NCBI RefSeq assembly: GCF_021129235.1
Contig: NZ_JAJOMA010000019.1
Location: forward strand, 1 to 64,000
Length of the DNA: 64,000 nucleotides
From: Kineosporia mesophila
GTDB taxonomy: Bacteria > Actinomycetota > Actinomycetes > Actinomycetales > Kineosporiaceae
Direction of reading: 5' to 3'
A model generated the notes under the pieces. That model did no database searches. It saw only the letters and a list, made by a program, of their open reading frames with translations, and was not told where the DNA came from. Made by a program: the position numbers and the translations under genes. Below, piece after piece: positions 44,396 through 53,822 of the stretch (position 1 is its first letter; every line of letters begins with the position of its first letter).

Positions 44396-46582
44396 TCAAC
44401 CGGCGCGCTGCCCCTCCTGCAACGCCCGATACCGACTGCGAAGGGCATCAAGCGTCTCACCGCTCTCCGTGACCTGCCAGAATGTCCATCCGTTCTCTGA
44501 TTTCACGTTCCTGACGTCGATCGCGGCATGATTCGGGGACTCGAAACACCCCCCGGTCTCGGTGCGGATGCGCCCGTCGCCCAGCAAAGTACCCCTGTAT
44601 TGTCGGCGGCGGCGCTCCCCTGTCAGCCGCTCATCGGGCATCACCAGACCTGCCCGCAAGAGATCTGCCAGCTTCACCCGCTTGCCTCCCACCTGTCTGG
44701 GTGACGGCACGGGGTCAGCCACGGATGGGAGCTTCAGGCCGAGTTCGGCTGCTGACCAGGCTTGTTCAGCCATCTCACGGTATAGAGCGCCACGTTCACG
44801 GATGAGATCAGCCAAGCGGACCTGGGGATCGTAGGGGTGGAACCTGTCTTTCCAACCGTACTTGTTCAAGAACTTGTTGAAGGCGACCTTCCCGTGTCCG
44901 GTATAGACGCTGGGAGCCAGCGACGCAGCCAGCCAGTTGTAGAGCTTGTAGGTCTCGATCTTGTTGTCAAGCAGGTCTCCGCCGAAGCTGGCGTTTTCCG
45001 AGCCGGGCAGAAGTACCAGGCCGCCGACCTTTCCGCGGAGTTGTCGGATCTCGTTCTTGGACAGTCCTTCTGCAGCGTAGGCATCGGTTCTTTTGGTGAA
45101 CAGGTGCTCGATCTCGTACGGTCGGCCCTCATCGGGGCGCTCCAGGTACTTCTGCACATCGACGTCATGGCCGATCTCCCGATGCATCCAGCCTGTCAGC
45201 CGGGCCAGGAAGTAAGCGACGAACGAACGGTTGCTGCCCTCTTTGTACTGCAACTCTGCGACTGAGGAGAAGGCAGCATACTTCCCGACTGCTGCCCGCC
45301 CGAGCACATCACTGAGACCATCGATGGTGTGCGATTCACGCACCGCCGGCATCAGGTCTCTGACCTCCTCATCAAGCTCGGCCTGCGTGTATGGACGCCC
45401 CATGACCCCCTGGGTGACGACGAAGAGGTCGATGTAGTTGGCCACGAGCCGGGCCTTACGCAGAACAGTCGGTGGCGAGTCATCGATACGAACGGCAGCG
45501 ATGACCAGGTCGAACTGTCTCGACAGACCGTTGTACTCGTTGAACCAGACAGTCGAAAGGTGCTCATCGAGGGTCGTCGCGGCCCGCAAGAGGTTGGTGT
45601 ACGAGTCGTAGCGGGGCTCCAGCCATTGGGTGAAAAGCTCCGTGTGGCTAGCTCTTCTGCTACCGAGCAAAATAGCCCGATGCCGGTACAGCCATTCGTG
45701 CGGCGCGTCTTCGATGGAGCGCACCGACTCGTCCACGGGCACGAGATGCGCGTACTGGGAACGGAGAACGGTGCGTACGTAGTCGAGAGGCGCGTTCTTG
45801 TCCACGGCGGTGAGGGCCCTGACCATACCCTGCCATTGCCGATCCAGCTTGCCCGAATCATCGGGTGCGCCTGCCAGCAGATAGTCTTTGAGCAGATCGA
45901 GGGCTGTGAGCCGAACGCCTCGATCATTCATCAGAACGTACAGTTCTTGTCCGCGTTCGGGGCCGCCGGCGTCGATTTCCACCAGGGAGACCCGCCGCAG
46001 AAGCCATACGCCGAAGTAGATCAGAGCATCTTCTTGAATCGCGTCGCGGCAGGCCTTGAGCACTTCGTTCGAGGCCTCCCACACCCTGCGCACGTCAGCG
46101 CTGACCCCGTCGACGCTGAATCGCTGGTTGTTCAGGAGACTCTCAAAGCACCGCTCGTAGTCCTCGACGCGCACGGCGAAGCTACGACCCATAGAGGTGT
46201 CACCCCGGATCAGGGTGCGTAACTCGGCGTTGAGGTCGGGTCCGTCTTCGCGGTGCTCGGTCAATCGGTGAAGGCCGATGAGGAGCAGGAGCAGCGTGAT
46301 CATGCGCTGCTGGCCGTCGGCCAGGTAGCGTTGACCGTCTTCTTGATAGGTGATGACCGATCCCAGAAAGTACGGTTCGTAGTTCCGCACCTTGGCCTCG
46401 GTGTGCGACGGATCCCACTGGGCGTTGAACTTAGCCGACAGGTCTTGGACCAGGCGTTCGACCTGCGGCCGTTCCCAGGCGTAGCTCCGCTGAAAATATC
46501 CAACGCCATAGGATTTTCCGCTGAAGACCTTCTCGACCGATATTCCGGTCGCCGACACCAACGGCGTCGTCCTCGCTGCCAT
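44396..46582 (-). CDS. GmrSD-type DUF262-DUF1524 protein with RAMA-like C-terminus
   Basis: A 728-residue protein. The DUF262 domain has YFQRSYAWERPQVERL, YFLGSVITYQ and DGQQRMITLLLLL; LMNDRGVRLTALDLLKDYLL corresponds to the FesLN block. DUF1524 has YEIEHLFTKR and GKVGGLVLLPGSENASFGG. The last 90 residues (KLADLLRAGLVMPDERL, GGCFESPNHAAIDV, NGWTFWQV) match the RAMA domain, which is found in restriction systems and probably reads modified DNA. With the gene upstream it forms a two-gene operon. Sequence similarity to the 39.7-kb GmrSD is low, so they are not recent duplicates. Confidence 0.85.
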   Translation of the reverse strand: MAARTTPLVSATGISVEKVFSGKSYGVGYFQRSYAWERPQVERLVQDLSAKFNAQWDPSHTEAKVRNYEPYFLGSVITYQEDGQRYLADGQQRMITLLLLLIGLHRLTEHREDGPDLNAELRTLIRGDTSMGRSFAVRVEDYERCFESLLNNQRFSVDGVSADVRRVWEASNEVLKACRDAIQEDALIYFGVWLLRRVSLVEIDAGGPERGQELYVLMNDRGVRLTALDLLKDYLLAGAPDDSGKLDRQWQGMVRALTAVDKNAPLDYVRTVLRSQYAHLVPVDESVRSIEDAPHEWLYRHRAILLGSRRASHTELFTQWLEPRYDSYTNLLRAATTLDEHLSTVWFNEYNGLSRQFDLVIAAVRIDDSPPTVLRKARLVANYIDLFVVTQGVMGRPYTQAELDEEVRDLMPAVRESHTIDGLSDVLGRAAVGKYAAFSSVAELQYKEGSNRSFVAYFLARLTGWMHREIGHDVDVQKYLERPDEGRPYEIEHLFTKRTDAYAAEGLSKNEIRQLRGKVGGLVLLPGSENASFGGDLLDNKIETYKLYNWLAASLAPSVYTGHGKVAFNKFLNKYGWKDRFHPYDPQVRLADLIRERGALYREMAEQAWSAAELGLKLPSVADPVPSPRQVGGKRVKLADLLRAGLVMPDERLTGERRRRQYRGTLLGDGRIRTETGGCFESPNHAAIDVRNVKSENGWTFWQVTESGETLDALRSRYRALQEGQRAG

Positions 46583-46624
46583 CCGCCGCCCCCTCGCGTG
46601 ACCGACCGCTGTGATGACCGGGAT

Positions 46625-47308
46625 CTATCGGTGCTCGACCAGTGCCTTGACCACGGTGACGGGGTGTCCGGTGCCGATCCAAGAGAACCCGGGCCGGGTC
46701 ACCCGCATCAGGTCCCCTGCCCGGGGGCGACCGCCTTTGGGTTCGTGCAGATCCTTGTCATAGGTGATTTCTTCCCCGATCCTGCCGATAGGGCTGAGCC
46801 GGTGACGATCAGCTTCCTGCAGAAGCCAGTCCTCGATGTCGGTCGTCGACCGCCCTTCGGCCGCCAGCATGGCGACGGAACTGACCAGGTCGGCGATCAG
46901 GGTCACCTTCTCCAGCTCACGTTGGTCGCTCCACGACCCGTGGGCTCCCGATGACGTGGTCTCGGCTCTGGCCAGGGTGTCTGCCAGGGCGTCCACATAG
47001 GCCTGGACAAGCCAGGCCTGGCCTCGTTTGCCGGCTTGTTCGGCGAGCAGGTACAGGGAATCCCTCGATGGACGTGGCGCAAACGACCATTCGTAGAGAG
47101 TCGGTTTAGGTTTGCTGATGTTGGGATGGGCCTTGAGATGACCGCGCAGCCGCTCCCATTGCCGCTGGACCTGTGCGGAGTCGGCGCCGGCGTCCACAAT
47201 GCCTGCGGTGATGTCGCCCTTGCTGACGGGACGGTCTGCTTTCCTGATCACCTCGACAAACGCGGCGCCGGCGTCTTCGGTGAACTGCTGGAGAACCTGA
47301 TCGCGCAT
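46625..47308 (-). CDS. Partner of the RAMA-type GmrSD, unknown
   Basis: A 227-residue protein from ATG 47308, preceded by AGAGGGG. The N-terminal 75 residues look like a winged-helix domain (FVEVIRKADRPVSKGDITAG, then WERLRGHLKAHPNISKPKPT). The rest is helical and ends in a beta-rich segment (PRAGDLMRVTRPGFSWIGTG). It lies 42 bases upstream of the GmrSD gene on the same strand. A DNA-binding regulator or a recognition partner are both possible. Confidence 0.65.
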   Translation of the reverse strand: MRDQVLQQFTEDAGAAFVEVIRKADRPVSKGDITAGIVDAGADSAQVQRQWERLRGHLKAHPNISKPKPTLYEWSFAPRPSRDSLYLLAEQAGKRGQAWLVQAYVDALADTLARAETTSSGAHGSWSDQRELEKVTLIADLVSSVAMLAAEGRSTTDIEDWLLQEADRHRLSPIGRIGEEITYDKDLHEPKGGRPRAGDLMRVTRPGFSWIGTGHPVTVVKALVEHR

Positions 47309-47775
47309 CTGTACCCCTCTGCCGGAGGCCCGCTGAGCTCGCCACGGCACCATAACCGAGGTCAGCTCTGCATCGGGTGCCCGGAAGGCAGTACCAGGTG
47401 CTTTAACTTTTCGGACGGATGGGGTATGCAATTGAATCGCGGATATGGCCTCCGAACGGCACTACTCAGGTTCCACACCAAGATAATGGCCAGCAGGAAA
47501 CCCATTACGCCGATGACCATCAACCCTGGAACTCCTATCGCATCAACTCCTTTGATTCCCAGCCCGGACCCACCGACGGTATAGGGTCCAGGTTTCCCGG
47601 GTTTAGTTGATCTTGCATTCGTGGGTGGGCAGGAATGACCAGCCGGTCTGCCCGGCCTTTCCACTTTCCGATTCTCCGGTTTGGCTTCTGAGGGCTGGTG
47701 GGTGGAGCAGTCAAGCGGCGGAAGATACTCGGACTGAGATGGTTTCGTGAAGCCTGGTGAATCCTTCACGGTGGG
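47309..47775. other. Gap with a possible membrane-peptide relic
   Basis: On the minus strand near 47440-47600 one frame encodes a hydrophobic segment (AIGVPGLMVIGVMGFLLAII) followed by VWNLSSAVRRPYPR. No start or ribosome binding site is evident. It may be the end of a degraded gene next to the IS relic. Confidence 0.4.
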
Positions 47776-48700
47776 TTAGTTGGTAGGTCCGTGCAGGACG
47801 AGGCGCCGGGATCGCGTGGCGGTCCGGCAGGGACGTGGATCGGGGTGGCCCGGATGGTGGCCGACGGCGAGGCGACCGGCGGCGCGGGTGAGGTTGTGAG
47901 CAACGACCCAGCAGGTTGCCCAGGCGGCGTTGGCCTGGAAGGGAGGGGGCGTGGGCCAGGGCGGTGGCTTTGGCGTCGGTGGTGATTGAGACCTGCGCAC
48001 CGTTACGCAACGCTGCGGCGAAGACCTTCGCGGAGTAAAACTGCGGTTCCCGGCGCAGCACGATCATCCCGGTGGCGCCGCAAGCGCTTGCCTGTCGGAT
48101 AATCTGGGCGGTGAACCGGAGCCCGTGAACCGGTCGGCGCCGCGCACGTCGGCGGCGTTACCGCGACGCATCGCCGATCCCGGTCACGACCTGGGCGGTA
48201 CAGGATGGCGCTGATGGTGACGATCAGCGGGCGCAGGGTCTTCTTGACTTTCAGGCGCCCGTTGACGGCACCCTGCTTGGCATCTCCGTAGGTCTCCAGT
48301 GGACCGAGTCGATGTCCACGAACGCGAATGCGTCTGCTCCGGGCAGCATTGCGGCCAGACTAGGGAGATTCGCGACCTGCCGGAGGACGTGCTCCAACTG
48401 CTGGTTGTGGCCGTGGGTGAACGCCCGCGCAAATGTCCCCGGCTCGAGGGCGCCCGTATTCTGGTCAAGACCTTGCCCGGTGCACCCGCCTGTAGCCGGT
48501 TCATGTCATCGAAACTATCTGCACCGGGGAACATTCCGGCCACGATCGAGGAGATCTTCGTGCCCGGGTTCGCCCCGCCGATCGCCACGCGATCGTCCAC
48601 CAGTTCACCCAGACCAGCATGCTCGGCCAGAGCCATGGCCGGGACCAAGCCGGAGTCCGCATCGGCGGCGAGGAGTCACTCCTTTTGGTTGGAAGCCCCC
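47776..48700 (-). pseudogene. Degenerate IS1380-family transposase
   Basis: Three frames hold consecutive parts of an IS1380-type DDE transposase. The N-terminal part reads SGLVPAMALAEHAGLGELVD and KISSIVAGMFPGADSFDDMN (about 48470-48650). The middle reads QFYSAKVFAAALRNGAQVSI (about 48000-48070), and the C-terminal part reads NAAWATCWVVAHNLTRAAGR (about 47850-47930). Several frameshifts and internal losses make it non-functional. Terminal inverted repeats were not identified. Confidence 0.75.
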
Positions 48701-48978
48701 GACTAAAACGACCTCGCCCTCATGCCAGTGCCCCCAGGCCGAATGCACATCCAGCGCAACATCCTCTTCCGCACCAACGAAACCGCCATTCTGCCGAACG
48801 CCGTCCCGGCCACAACCTGAAACGTTGAAGTAAGCCGACATGGGCCGGTGGCGACAATCGGACACCTTGGCCAAATCTGCAGCCACAAGTCCCCTAAGAT
48901 CATGGAACACTCAGGTTCATTAAAATTTGGCGACTTTCCCCCGACTGTGCAGGCCGTCTGAAGGAGCGATGGGGTTCA

Positions 48979-49416
48979 GTGCAACTGTCAGGCACCCCGG
49001 ATTCGGGATTCGTCGGTGTCGGTGATCGCGGCCCTCAGGTCGACCGACCTCATGATTGGATCGTATGGCATTTCACCCACAAGGCTAATCTCCATGGTAT
49101 TGCTGCCGACGGACGTCTCCGCGCTTCCTGCAACGTTGATCCGGTGCAGAATGTGGCGCTGACCCGTGTGAAGCTGCGGCGCGCTCGCTCCGTTGACCTC
49201 GCTGCTTCCGACCCGGCCAGCAGTGTCAACGATCATGTCCCGTTCTACATTGCTGCGAAGTCACCCATGCTCTACGTCGTGACGAAGGGTCACGACGGAC
49301 CAGGTGACGGCTGCACCAGCGAACCCGGACGACCTCGCTGTCCCGGTCGAGGAGTGGACACCGCAGGACTGGGCTCTTGCCAAGCTCACGTATCTGGCCC
49401 CGCGACGCCCCTCTGA
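48979..49416 (+). pseudogene. Truncated DarT-like (DUF4433) ADP-ribosyltransferase
   Basis: The first 90 residues match DarT: WIVWHFTHKANLHGI, VALTRVKLRRARSVDLAASD and NDHVPFYIAAKSPMLYVVTK. The C-terminal half, with the catalytic glutamate, is replaced by unrelated sequence from about 49290. DarT toxins ADP-ribosylate thymidine in DNA and are neutralised by DarG, which is absent. Part of another lost frame (VPVEEWTPQDWALAKLTYLA) lies at about 49343-49425. Confidence 0.7.
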
Positions 49417-49461
49417 AGATCTCTGACCTGGCGAGCATCGACCGCACGGTCGGCCGGCCTA

Positions 49462-49806
49462 GAACTGATCGACGGAGTGCTCCTCTTGACCCCGAACCCT
49501 GGCTTCGCCCACGGCGCCCTGGCCCGCCGCCTGGCCAATCAACTGGACAGCCTGGTCCCAGCGGGGTAAGCCGCCCATCTGGAACCGAACGTGTTCGAGC
49601 CCGGGTCCAACCGCACGATCACCAACCCGGACGTGGTCGTCTACCGGACCGACCGCACCGTACAGATACCAGGACAAGGCGAAGGGGTGTTTCCCGACGG
49701 CCTGGCTCTGGCGATCGAGATCACCTCGTCCAATCGGGAGACGCACCTGGGCATCAAGCGTCAGCGCTACGAATTCTGGGGCGTGCCCTACCTGGTCATC
49801 GACTGA
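49462..49806 (+). pseudogene. Uma2/DUF820 nuclease relic with internal stop
   Basis: ELIDGVLLLTPNPGFAHGAL and the downstream VFPDGLALAIEITSSNRETH, then LGIKRQRYEFWGVPYLVID, are the two halves of a Uma2 (DUF820) PD-(D/E)xK protein. They are in the same frame but separated by TAA at 49567-49569, where a codon such as TAC is expected. The N-terminal region before 49462 is not recognisable. Confidence 0.7.
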
Positions 49807-50785
49807 TCGACCGATCCGTTCTCGTACCTCACTTTTGGCACATGGCCTTCCTGGGCGGCTGCTGTTCTCCTGGAGTAGGTCCGCAACAACCACGCTCAAC
49901 GATCCACGATCGCCCAGGGTGTCCTGCTGACCGTCAGAACCTGTGCCGGCGACCTACTCAGGAAGCTGCCGCATCGTCCCCTCGTGGAAGCATTCCCCAG
50001 AGGCTACTCAACGCGCAGGCATCGAGCCATGACTCCACGCAGCGTCGCCCCTGACAACTAATACTGAGAGCACCTTGCCGCATCGGCCGAAGGTGCCAGC
50101 CAGCTTTCGATAGCGGGCAGCTTGCGGTGCAGTCGGGCAATGGGCCAGTTCACGCGCGATTCGGTTACTGAGTTCAGTGTCAACATGTCCGGGTCGGCGA
50201 AGATGTTCATATCTTTGGACATCCACAACGAGCCTGGTATTGCGTCCCTCTCCCGGCGCTGGATGGTGGGAAACGATGGACCGCCCACAGCCCCAGCGCT
50301 GTTGGCGAAGTCCTTGAGCTGGACTCATTCATTGATCAGCCCGGCCAGATCGATCTTTCTGGACAGTCCCGCAGCACGGCGCTCGCCACCAGCACCAACG
50401 TCACCCCCGGGTGTCAAAGCACAACCTCGAAGTCGGTCTCTTCATCCGAGGCAGTGACATCCCCGGCATCTCGCTGAGCACTTCCTCGAGCTTTAACGCC
50501 ACAAAGATCTGCGGCGCTGGACCCCATGACCGCAGCAGTTCCCGCAGCCACATCTTGCCCGTGCTGACGCGACAGCGCACGAATCGCCTCGCTGATCGTC
50601 AGGAGACGGGTCATTGCCGTACAACCCAACATGACCCAGATCTGCGTTTTCGTCCCCGCGGGGATCTGAGCTACTGAGGGAGACCTAGATCCCCGCTGAG
50701 ATGAGGGCCCATGTTGCGCCGGAAGTTTCGAACCATTCACATCACCTGGCGTCTGCGGACTCCCCCGGTAAATTCGGAGCACTTG
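49807..50785. other. 979-base stretch of degraded DNA
   Basis: No frame on either strand is convincing. Two minus-strand peptides have protein-like character: MNIFADPDMLTLNSVTESRV near 50210-50060 and MTRLLTISEAIRALSRQHGQ near 50610-50420. They may be remains of small genes. The final 100 bases are the leader of the next gene. Confidence 0.45.
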
Positions 50786-51277
50786 ATGCCTGCTGAGGAG
50801 ATGCAGATCGCCCTGACAATCGCGACCTCTTTCCAGGAAGCCACGTTTCAGGCGGATGAGAAGGCACGTGGTGTAGCCGCCGCCTATCTCGCGCTATCCA
50901 CCGCCGCGGCGACCCAGGCCGGGCAGTTGGTCGAAGCCGACGGCCTCGTTGCAGGGATCATCTGGCCGGCCGCAGCGCTTTTTGTCCTGGCGTTCCTTGC
51001 GGGTGGTTACTGGCTGGTGCAGGCAAACCGGCCGAGGCTGCCGTTGGTCGATTCGGCCAGTCGGTTCTCCTTTCCCGATGTAGCCCGTGCGGCCTCCGTC
51101 GATCAGCACCAGCCGAAGGACATGGTGACGATGACGGAGGACGCTCGACGCTGGGGTGAGGTGCTGGCCCGGATCGCGGTGGCCAAGAACCACAACGTCG
51201 TCCGTGCCCTCCTCGCGGTTTCGTTGATGTTCCTGCTCTCTCTTCTTTACCTGGCCGTCATTTCCGTCTCCAGCTGA
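50786..51277 (+). CDS. Multi-helix membrane protein, PycTM/DUF5706-like layout
   Basis: A 163-residue protein from ATG 50786, with CGGAG 5-9 bases upstream; an earlier in-frame codon at 50711 lacks one. Residues 20-45 (QADEKARGVAAAYLALSTAA) resemble the ADxKAG entry helix of DUF5706/PycTM effectors. One transmembrane helix lies near residues 58-80 and another at the C-terminus (VRALLAVSLMFLLSLLYLAV). PycTM proteins are membrane effectors gated by cyclic pyrimidines. It is convergent with the operon that encodes a cyclase-like protein, so a functional link is possible but unproven. Confidence 0.55.
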   Translation: MPAEEMQIALTIATSFQEATFQADEKARGVAAAYLALSTAAATQAGQLVEADGLVAGIIWPAAALFVLAFLAGGYWLVQANRPRLPLVDSASRFSFPDVARAASVDQHQPKDMVTMTEDARRWGEVLARIAVAKNHNVVRALLAVSLMFLLSLLYLAVISVSS

Positions 51278-51295
51278 AGTGAAACCGGCCACGCA

Positions 51296-52567
51296 TCACG
51301 GTTCTCGAAACGCCGGATGCGTGGCCTGGTTTTCGGCCTCCCGTTGCAGGTCTTCCAGACGCCGGGCCGATTCCTGCCAGGGGCTGCGTTCGAGTGCCTG
51401 CCAGCCGTGCAGGATGGGGCCGAACGCGGGAGGCGGGTCCGGCATGCTCCGGGTCAGAGCCGCCATCGCCCCAGCATCTGCTGAACCTGGGCCTTGGGTT
51501 CCGGGCTGGTCCGGGGTACCGCGGTGGCGCCGGAACCAGTCCTCGCTGGACCAAATGTCGTTCACCGAACTGACCACGCTGGCCAGCGCCTCCCACAGCT
51601 CGCCCCAGCGCAGCTCGTGTGCTTCAGTGGCGGAGCGGGCCGGGCCCAGGACGGCCTGAAGCGTCTGTTCGGAACGTAAGCGTTCTTCGTCCGCCGCAGC
51701 CTGGCTTTCGGCATGTACGTTGTGGTGAGCGACCTTCACTCCGATCGCCAGTACCGTGATCATCGTGAAGAGCCAGATCAAGGCGTCGGAGGAGATGTAA
51801 GACGCACCTGGTGAAGTGCCGCCGGCCAGGACAGCTTCGTCGTTCGCGGCGGCACTGATGAAGGATTCCCGGGCCGACGCGATCAGGAAGACCGTGAAGA
51901 ACAGGGCCGCAGTGAAAATGCCGGGAACGATCCATTCGACCTTGGGGATGGTGTCCGCATCTGCCCAGCCCTGACGACCTTCGCGCCATCGCGCCACTGA
52001 CTCGCCCAGCCATACGCCCGTGGTAATCAGCGCGGCGACCAGCACGGCCCCCGGCAGGTAGGCCAGCGGAAGCTGCCACTTCCCCGCTGCCGTGCTGGCA
52101 TCGATATCGAAGACAGTGGCGAAAACAGTCCCGATGAACCAGGTGTCGAAGACCGCGATCAGGACCACGACGATGTCGATCGGCAGCCACCGAGGCCAGG
52201 CATGGCGGCGGCGACGGTTGTAAGCCCCATCACCGGCGTAACGCCGCTCCGTCTCCTCGGCCTTCTCGACCGCGATCCGCACCTGCTGAGTGCGCAGAAA
52301 CCAAGCCAGGTCGGAGAGGGTAGCGCCGGCTCTTGTCTTGGCCTCGACCAGCGCCCGCGTCTGGTTCTGCAGGTCAGCACGCGCCTTGGCGACGATCTCG
52401 GCGCTGTCCCGGCGGGCCAGGATCTGGGCGGTTCCGAGGACATCGCCCTCCGTCTCCCGGCTCAGGTGGTCGTTCAGAGAGAGGCAGACGCATGCTTCCT
52501 GAACCCCGCACAGAGGTGACGCAGCGCAGTTCGGAGTCAGGCGCGGTTCCAGCGAGAACTGTTCCAT
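51296..52567 (-). CDS. Four-helix membrane protein, last gene of the cyclase operon
   Basis: A 423-residue protein. The N-terminus is Cys-rich (CAASPLCGVQEACVC), a possible metal-binding knuckle. A long helix (residues 50-115, coiled-coil-like) leads to four transmembrane segments at about 140-165, 175-200, 225-245 and 275-295. A cytoplasmic helical tail follows. It begins one base after the VWA-OmpA stop. The pairing of a multi-helix membrane protein with a peptidoglycan-binding OmpA partner recalls MotA/MotB and ZorA/ZorB topologically, but no MotA motif is visible. Confidence 0.6.
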   Translation of the reverse strand: MEQFSLEPRLTPNCAASPLCGVQEACVCLSLNDHLSRETEGDVLGTAQILARRDSAEIVAKARADLQNQTRALVEAKTRAGATLSDLAWFLRTQQVRIAVEKAEETERRYAGDGAYNRRRRHAWPRWLPIDIVVVLIAVFDTWFIGTVFATVFDIDASTAAGKWQLPLAYLPGAVLVAALITTGVWLGESVARWREGRQGWADADTIPKVEWIVPGIFTAALFFTVFLIASARESFISAAANDEAVLAGGTSPGASYISSDALIWLFTMITVLAIGVKVAHHNVHAESQAAADEERLRSEQTLQAVLGPARSATEAHELRWGELWEALASVVSSVNDIWSSEDWFRRHRGTPDQPGTQGPGSADAGAMAALTRSMPDPPPAFGPILHGWQALERSPWQESARRLEDLQREAENQATHPAFREP

Positions 52568-52568
52568 G

Positions 52569-53822
52569 TCAACGTCCCCCCTGCGGCTGGCCGAAGGTGA
52601 TGACCACTTCGACCCGGCGATTGCACGCCTGGCGGGCGGCAAGCTCTTCCTTGGGTGCGTCCTTCTCCAGGCATTCGGGGTCGGGTTCGGTCTCCCCGGC
52701 ACCCCTGATCCGGGTCGCTGGGTAGCCCTGATCCTTCAGGTAGGCAGACACCGATTGGGCTCTGGCCTGAGAGAGAAGTTCGTTGCTGCGCGGCGTTCCC
52801 CGGGAGTCCGTGTGCCCGGTGACCTCGGCCACGGTTCCATCGACTTCGCGCAGGTCGCTGAGCACCTGCCCCAGGGCGTCCTCGGCGGTGGGGCCGAGTT
52901 CGCTGGAACCGGTGAGGAACAGCATCCGATCGTTCAGACTGACCGTGCTAGTGCTTCCCGTCTCGGTCCTGGCGATCTGGGGCAGGGCAACATCGACATC
53001 CGTTGGTGTCGATGGCGGGCGTTCGGCCTGGAAGGACACCTTGTCCTGATCCGTCGCCACCTCCACGCTGCGCGCGCCGGCCGCCGTGAGCAGGCCCTTC
53101 CAGAATTCGATCAGCCACTGCCGGTCCCCGTCCCGGACCACACTCGACTGACCGGCCGGAAGGCCCAGACCCACCAGAAGAACACTGAAACCGTCCAGCT
53201 CCGGAAGCTCCTGCGTAGCCTGGCACCGTGCGGCCACGGTGGCCGGACTTTCGGCCCGGCTGAGCAGGTTGAGGTCAACGCATCCGGTATTGGACAGGCC
53301 GTCGCTGGACAGGATGATCTTCGGGCTGACCCCCGACGCCGTCGTGGAGGCCCAGGCCAGGGCGCCAAGGACGTCGGAGTTCGCCGCCTTGGCCGCGGTC
53401 TGTGCAGATGCCCAGTGCCGCAGGCACTTCAATGCCTCGGCCCGTGCATGGATACGGTTGTTATTGTTGCCGACGACGGCAGTAACCGCCCGATCGGCCT
53501 CGAGTACGGTCGCTGAGGCATCGAAGCCCGCGACCCAGACGGTCCTGCCTTCCATAACGGCACTACGCAGCATCGGATCCACCGCCTTCGCATAGACGGC
53601 ACTGGTCTGGGCCGAGGCACTCCGGTCGATCAGCACGACCGTCTGCCCGGACTCCTGGCTGCCTTGTACGCTCCCGCCCGGATCGGAACACTCTGCGGTC
53701 GCTCCAGACTGTCCGGACGCCGTTTCGGTGGTCTCAGGGCTGCGCCCCAAGGAAATGGCTGTCCAGACCATCGCCATCGCCACGGCGGCCACCACAGCGA
53801 ACCTCAAGGCTTTATTCATCAT
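52569..53822 (-). CDS. VWA-like domain protein with C-terminal OmpA domain
   Basis: A 417-residue exported or membrane-anchored protein. An N-terminal hydrophobic helix (residues 5-27) is followed by a VWA fold: VVLIDRSASAQ supplies the MIDAS DxSxS, and IILSSDGLSNTG a later metal ligand. The C-terminal 110 residues are an OmpA domain (EVTGHTDSRGTPRSNELLSQ, then IRGAGETEPDP and ACNRRVEVVI) that binds peptidoglycan. Its stop precedes the membrane protein start by one base, and its start overlaps the preceding gene by four bases. It probably anchors the system to the cell wall. Confidence 0.8.
   Translation of the reverse strand: MMNKALRFAVVAAVAMAMVWTAISLGRSPETTETASGQSGATAECSDPGGSVQGSQESGQTVVLIDRSASAQTSAVYAKAVDPMLRSAVMEGRTVWVAGFDASATVLEADRAVTAVVGNNNNRIHARAEALKCLRHWASAQTAAKAANSDVLGALAWASTTASGVSPKIILSSDGLSNTGCVDLNLLSRAESPATVAARCQATQELPELDGFSVLLVGLGLPAGQSSVVRDGDRQWLIEFWKGLLTAAGARSVEVATDQDKVSFQAERPPSTPTDVDVALPQIARTETGSTSTVSLNDRMLFLTGSSELGPTAEDALGQVLSDLREVDGTVAEVTGHTDSRGTPRSNELLSQARAQSVSAYLKDQGYPATRIRGAGETEPDPECLEKDAPKEELAARQACNRRVEVVITFGQPQGGR

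Noticed and set aside
51296-53822. Zorya-type ZorA/ZorB pair
   Set aside because: The OmpA protein has a VWA domain not seen in ZorB, the membrane protein lacks MotA features, and no ZorC, ZorD or ZorE is present.
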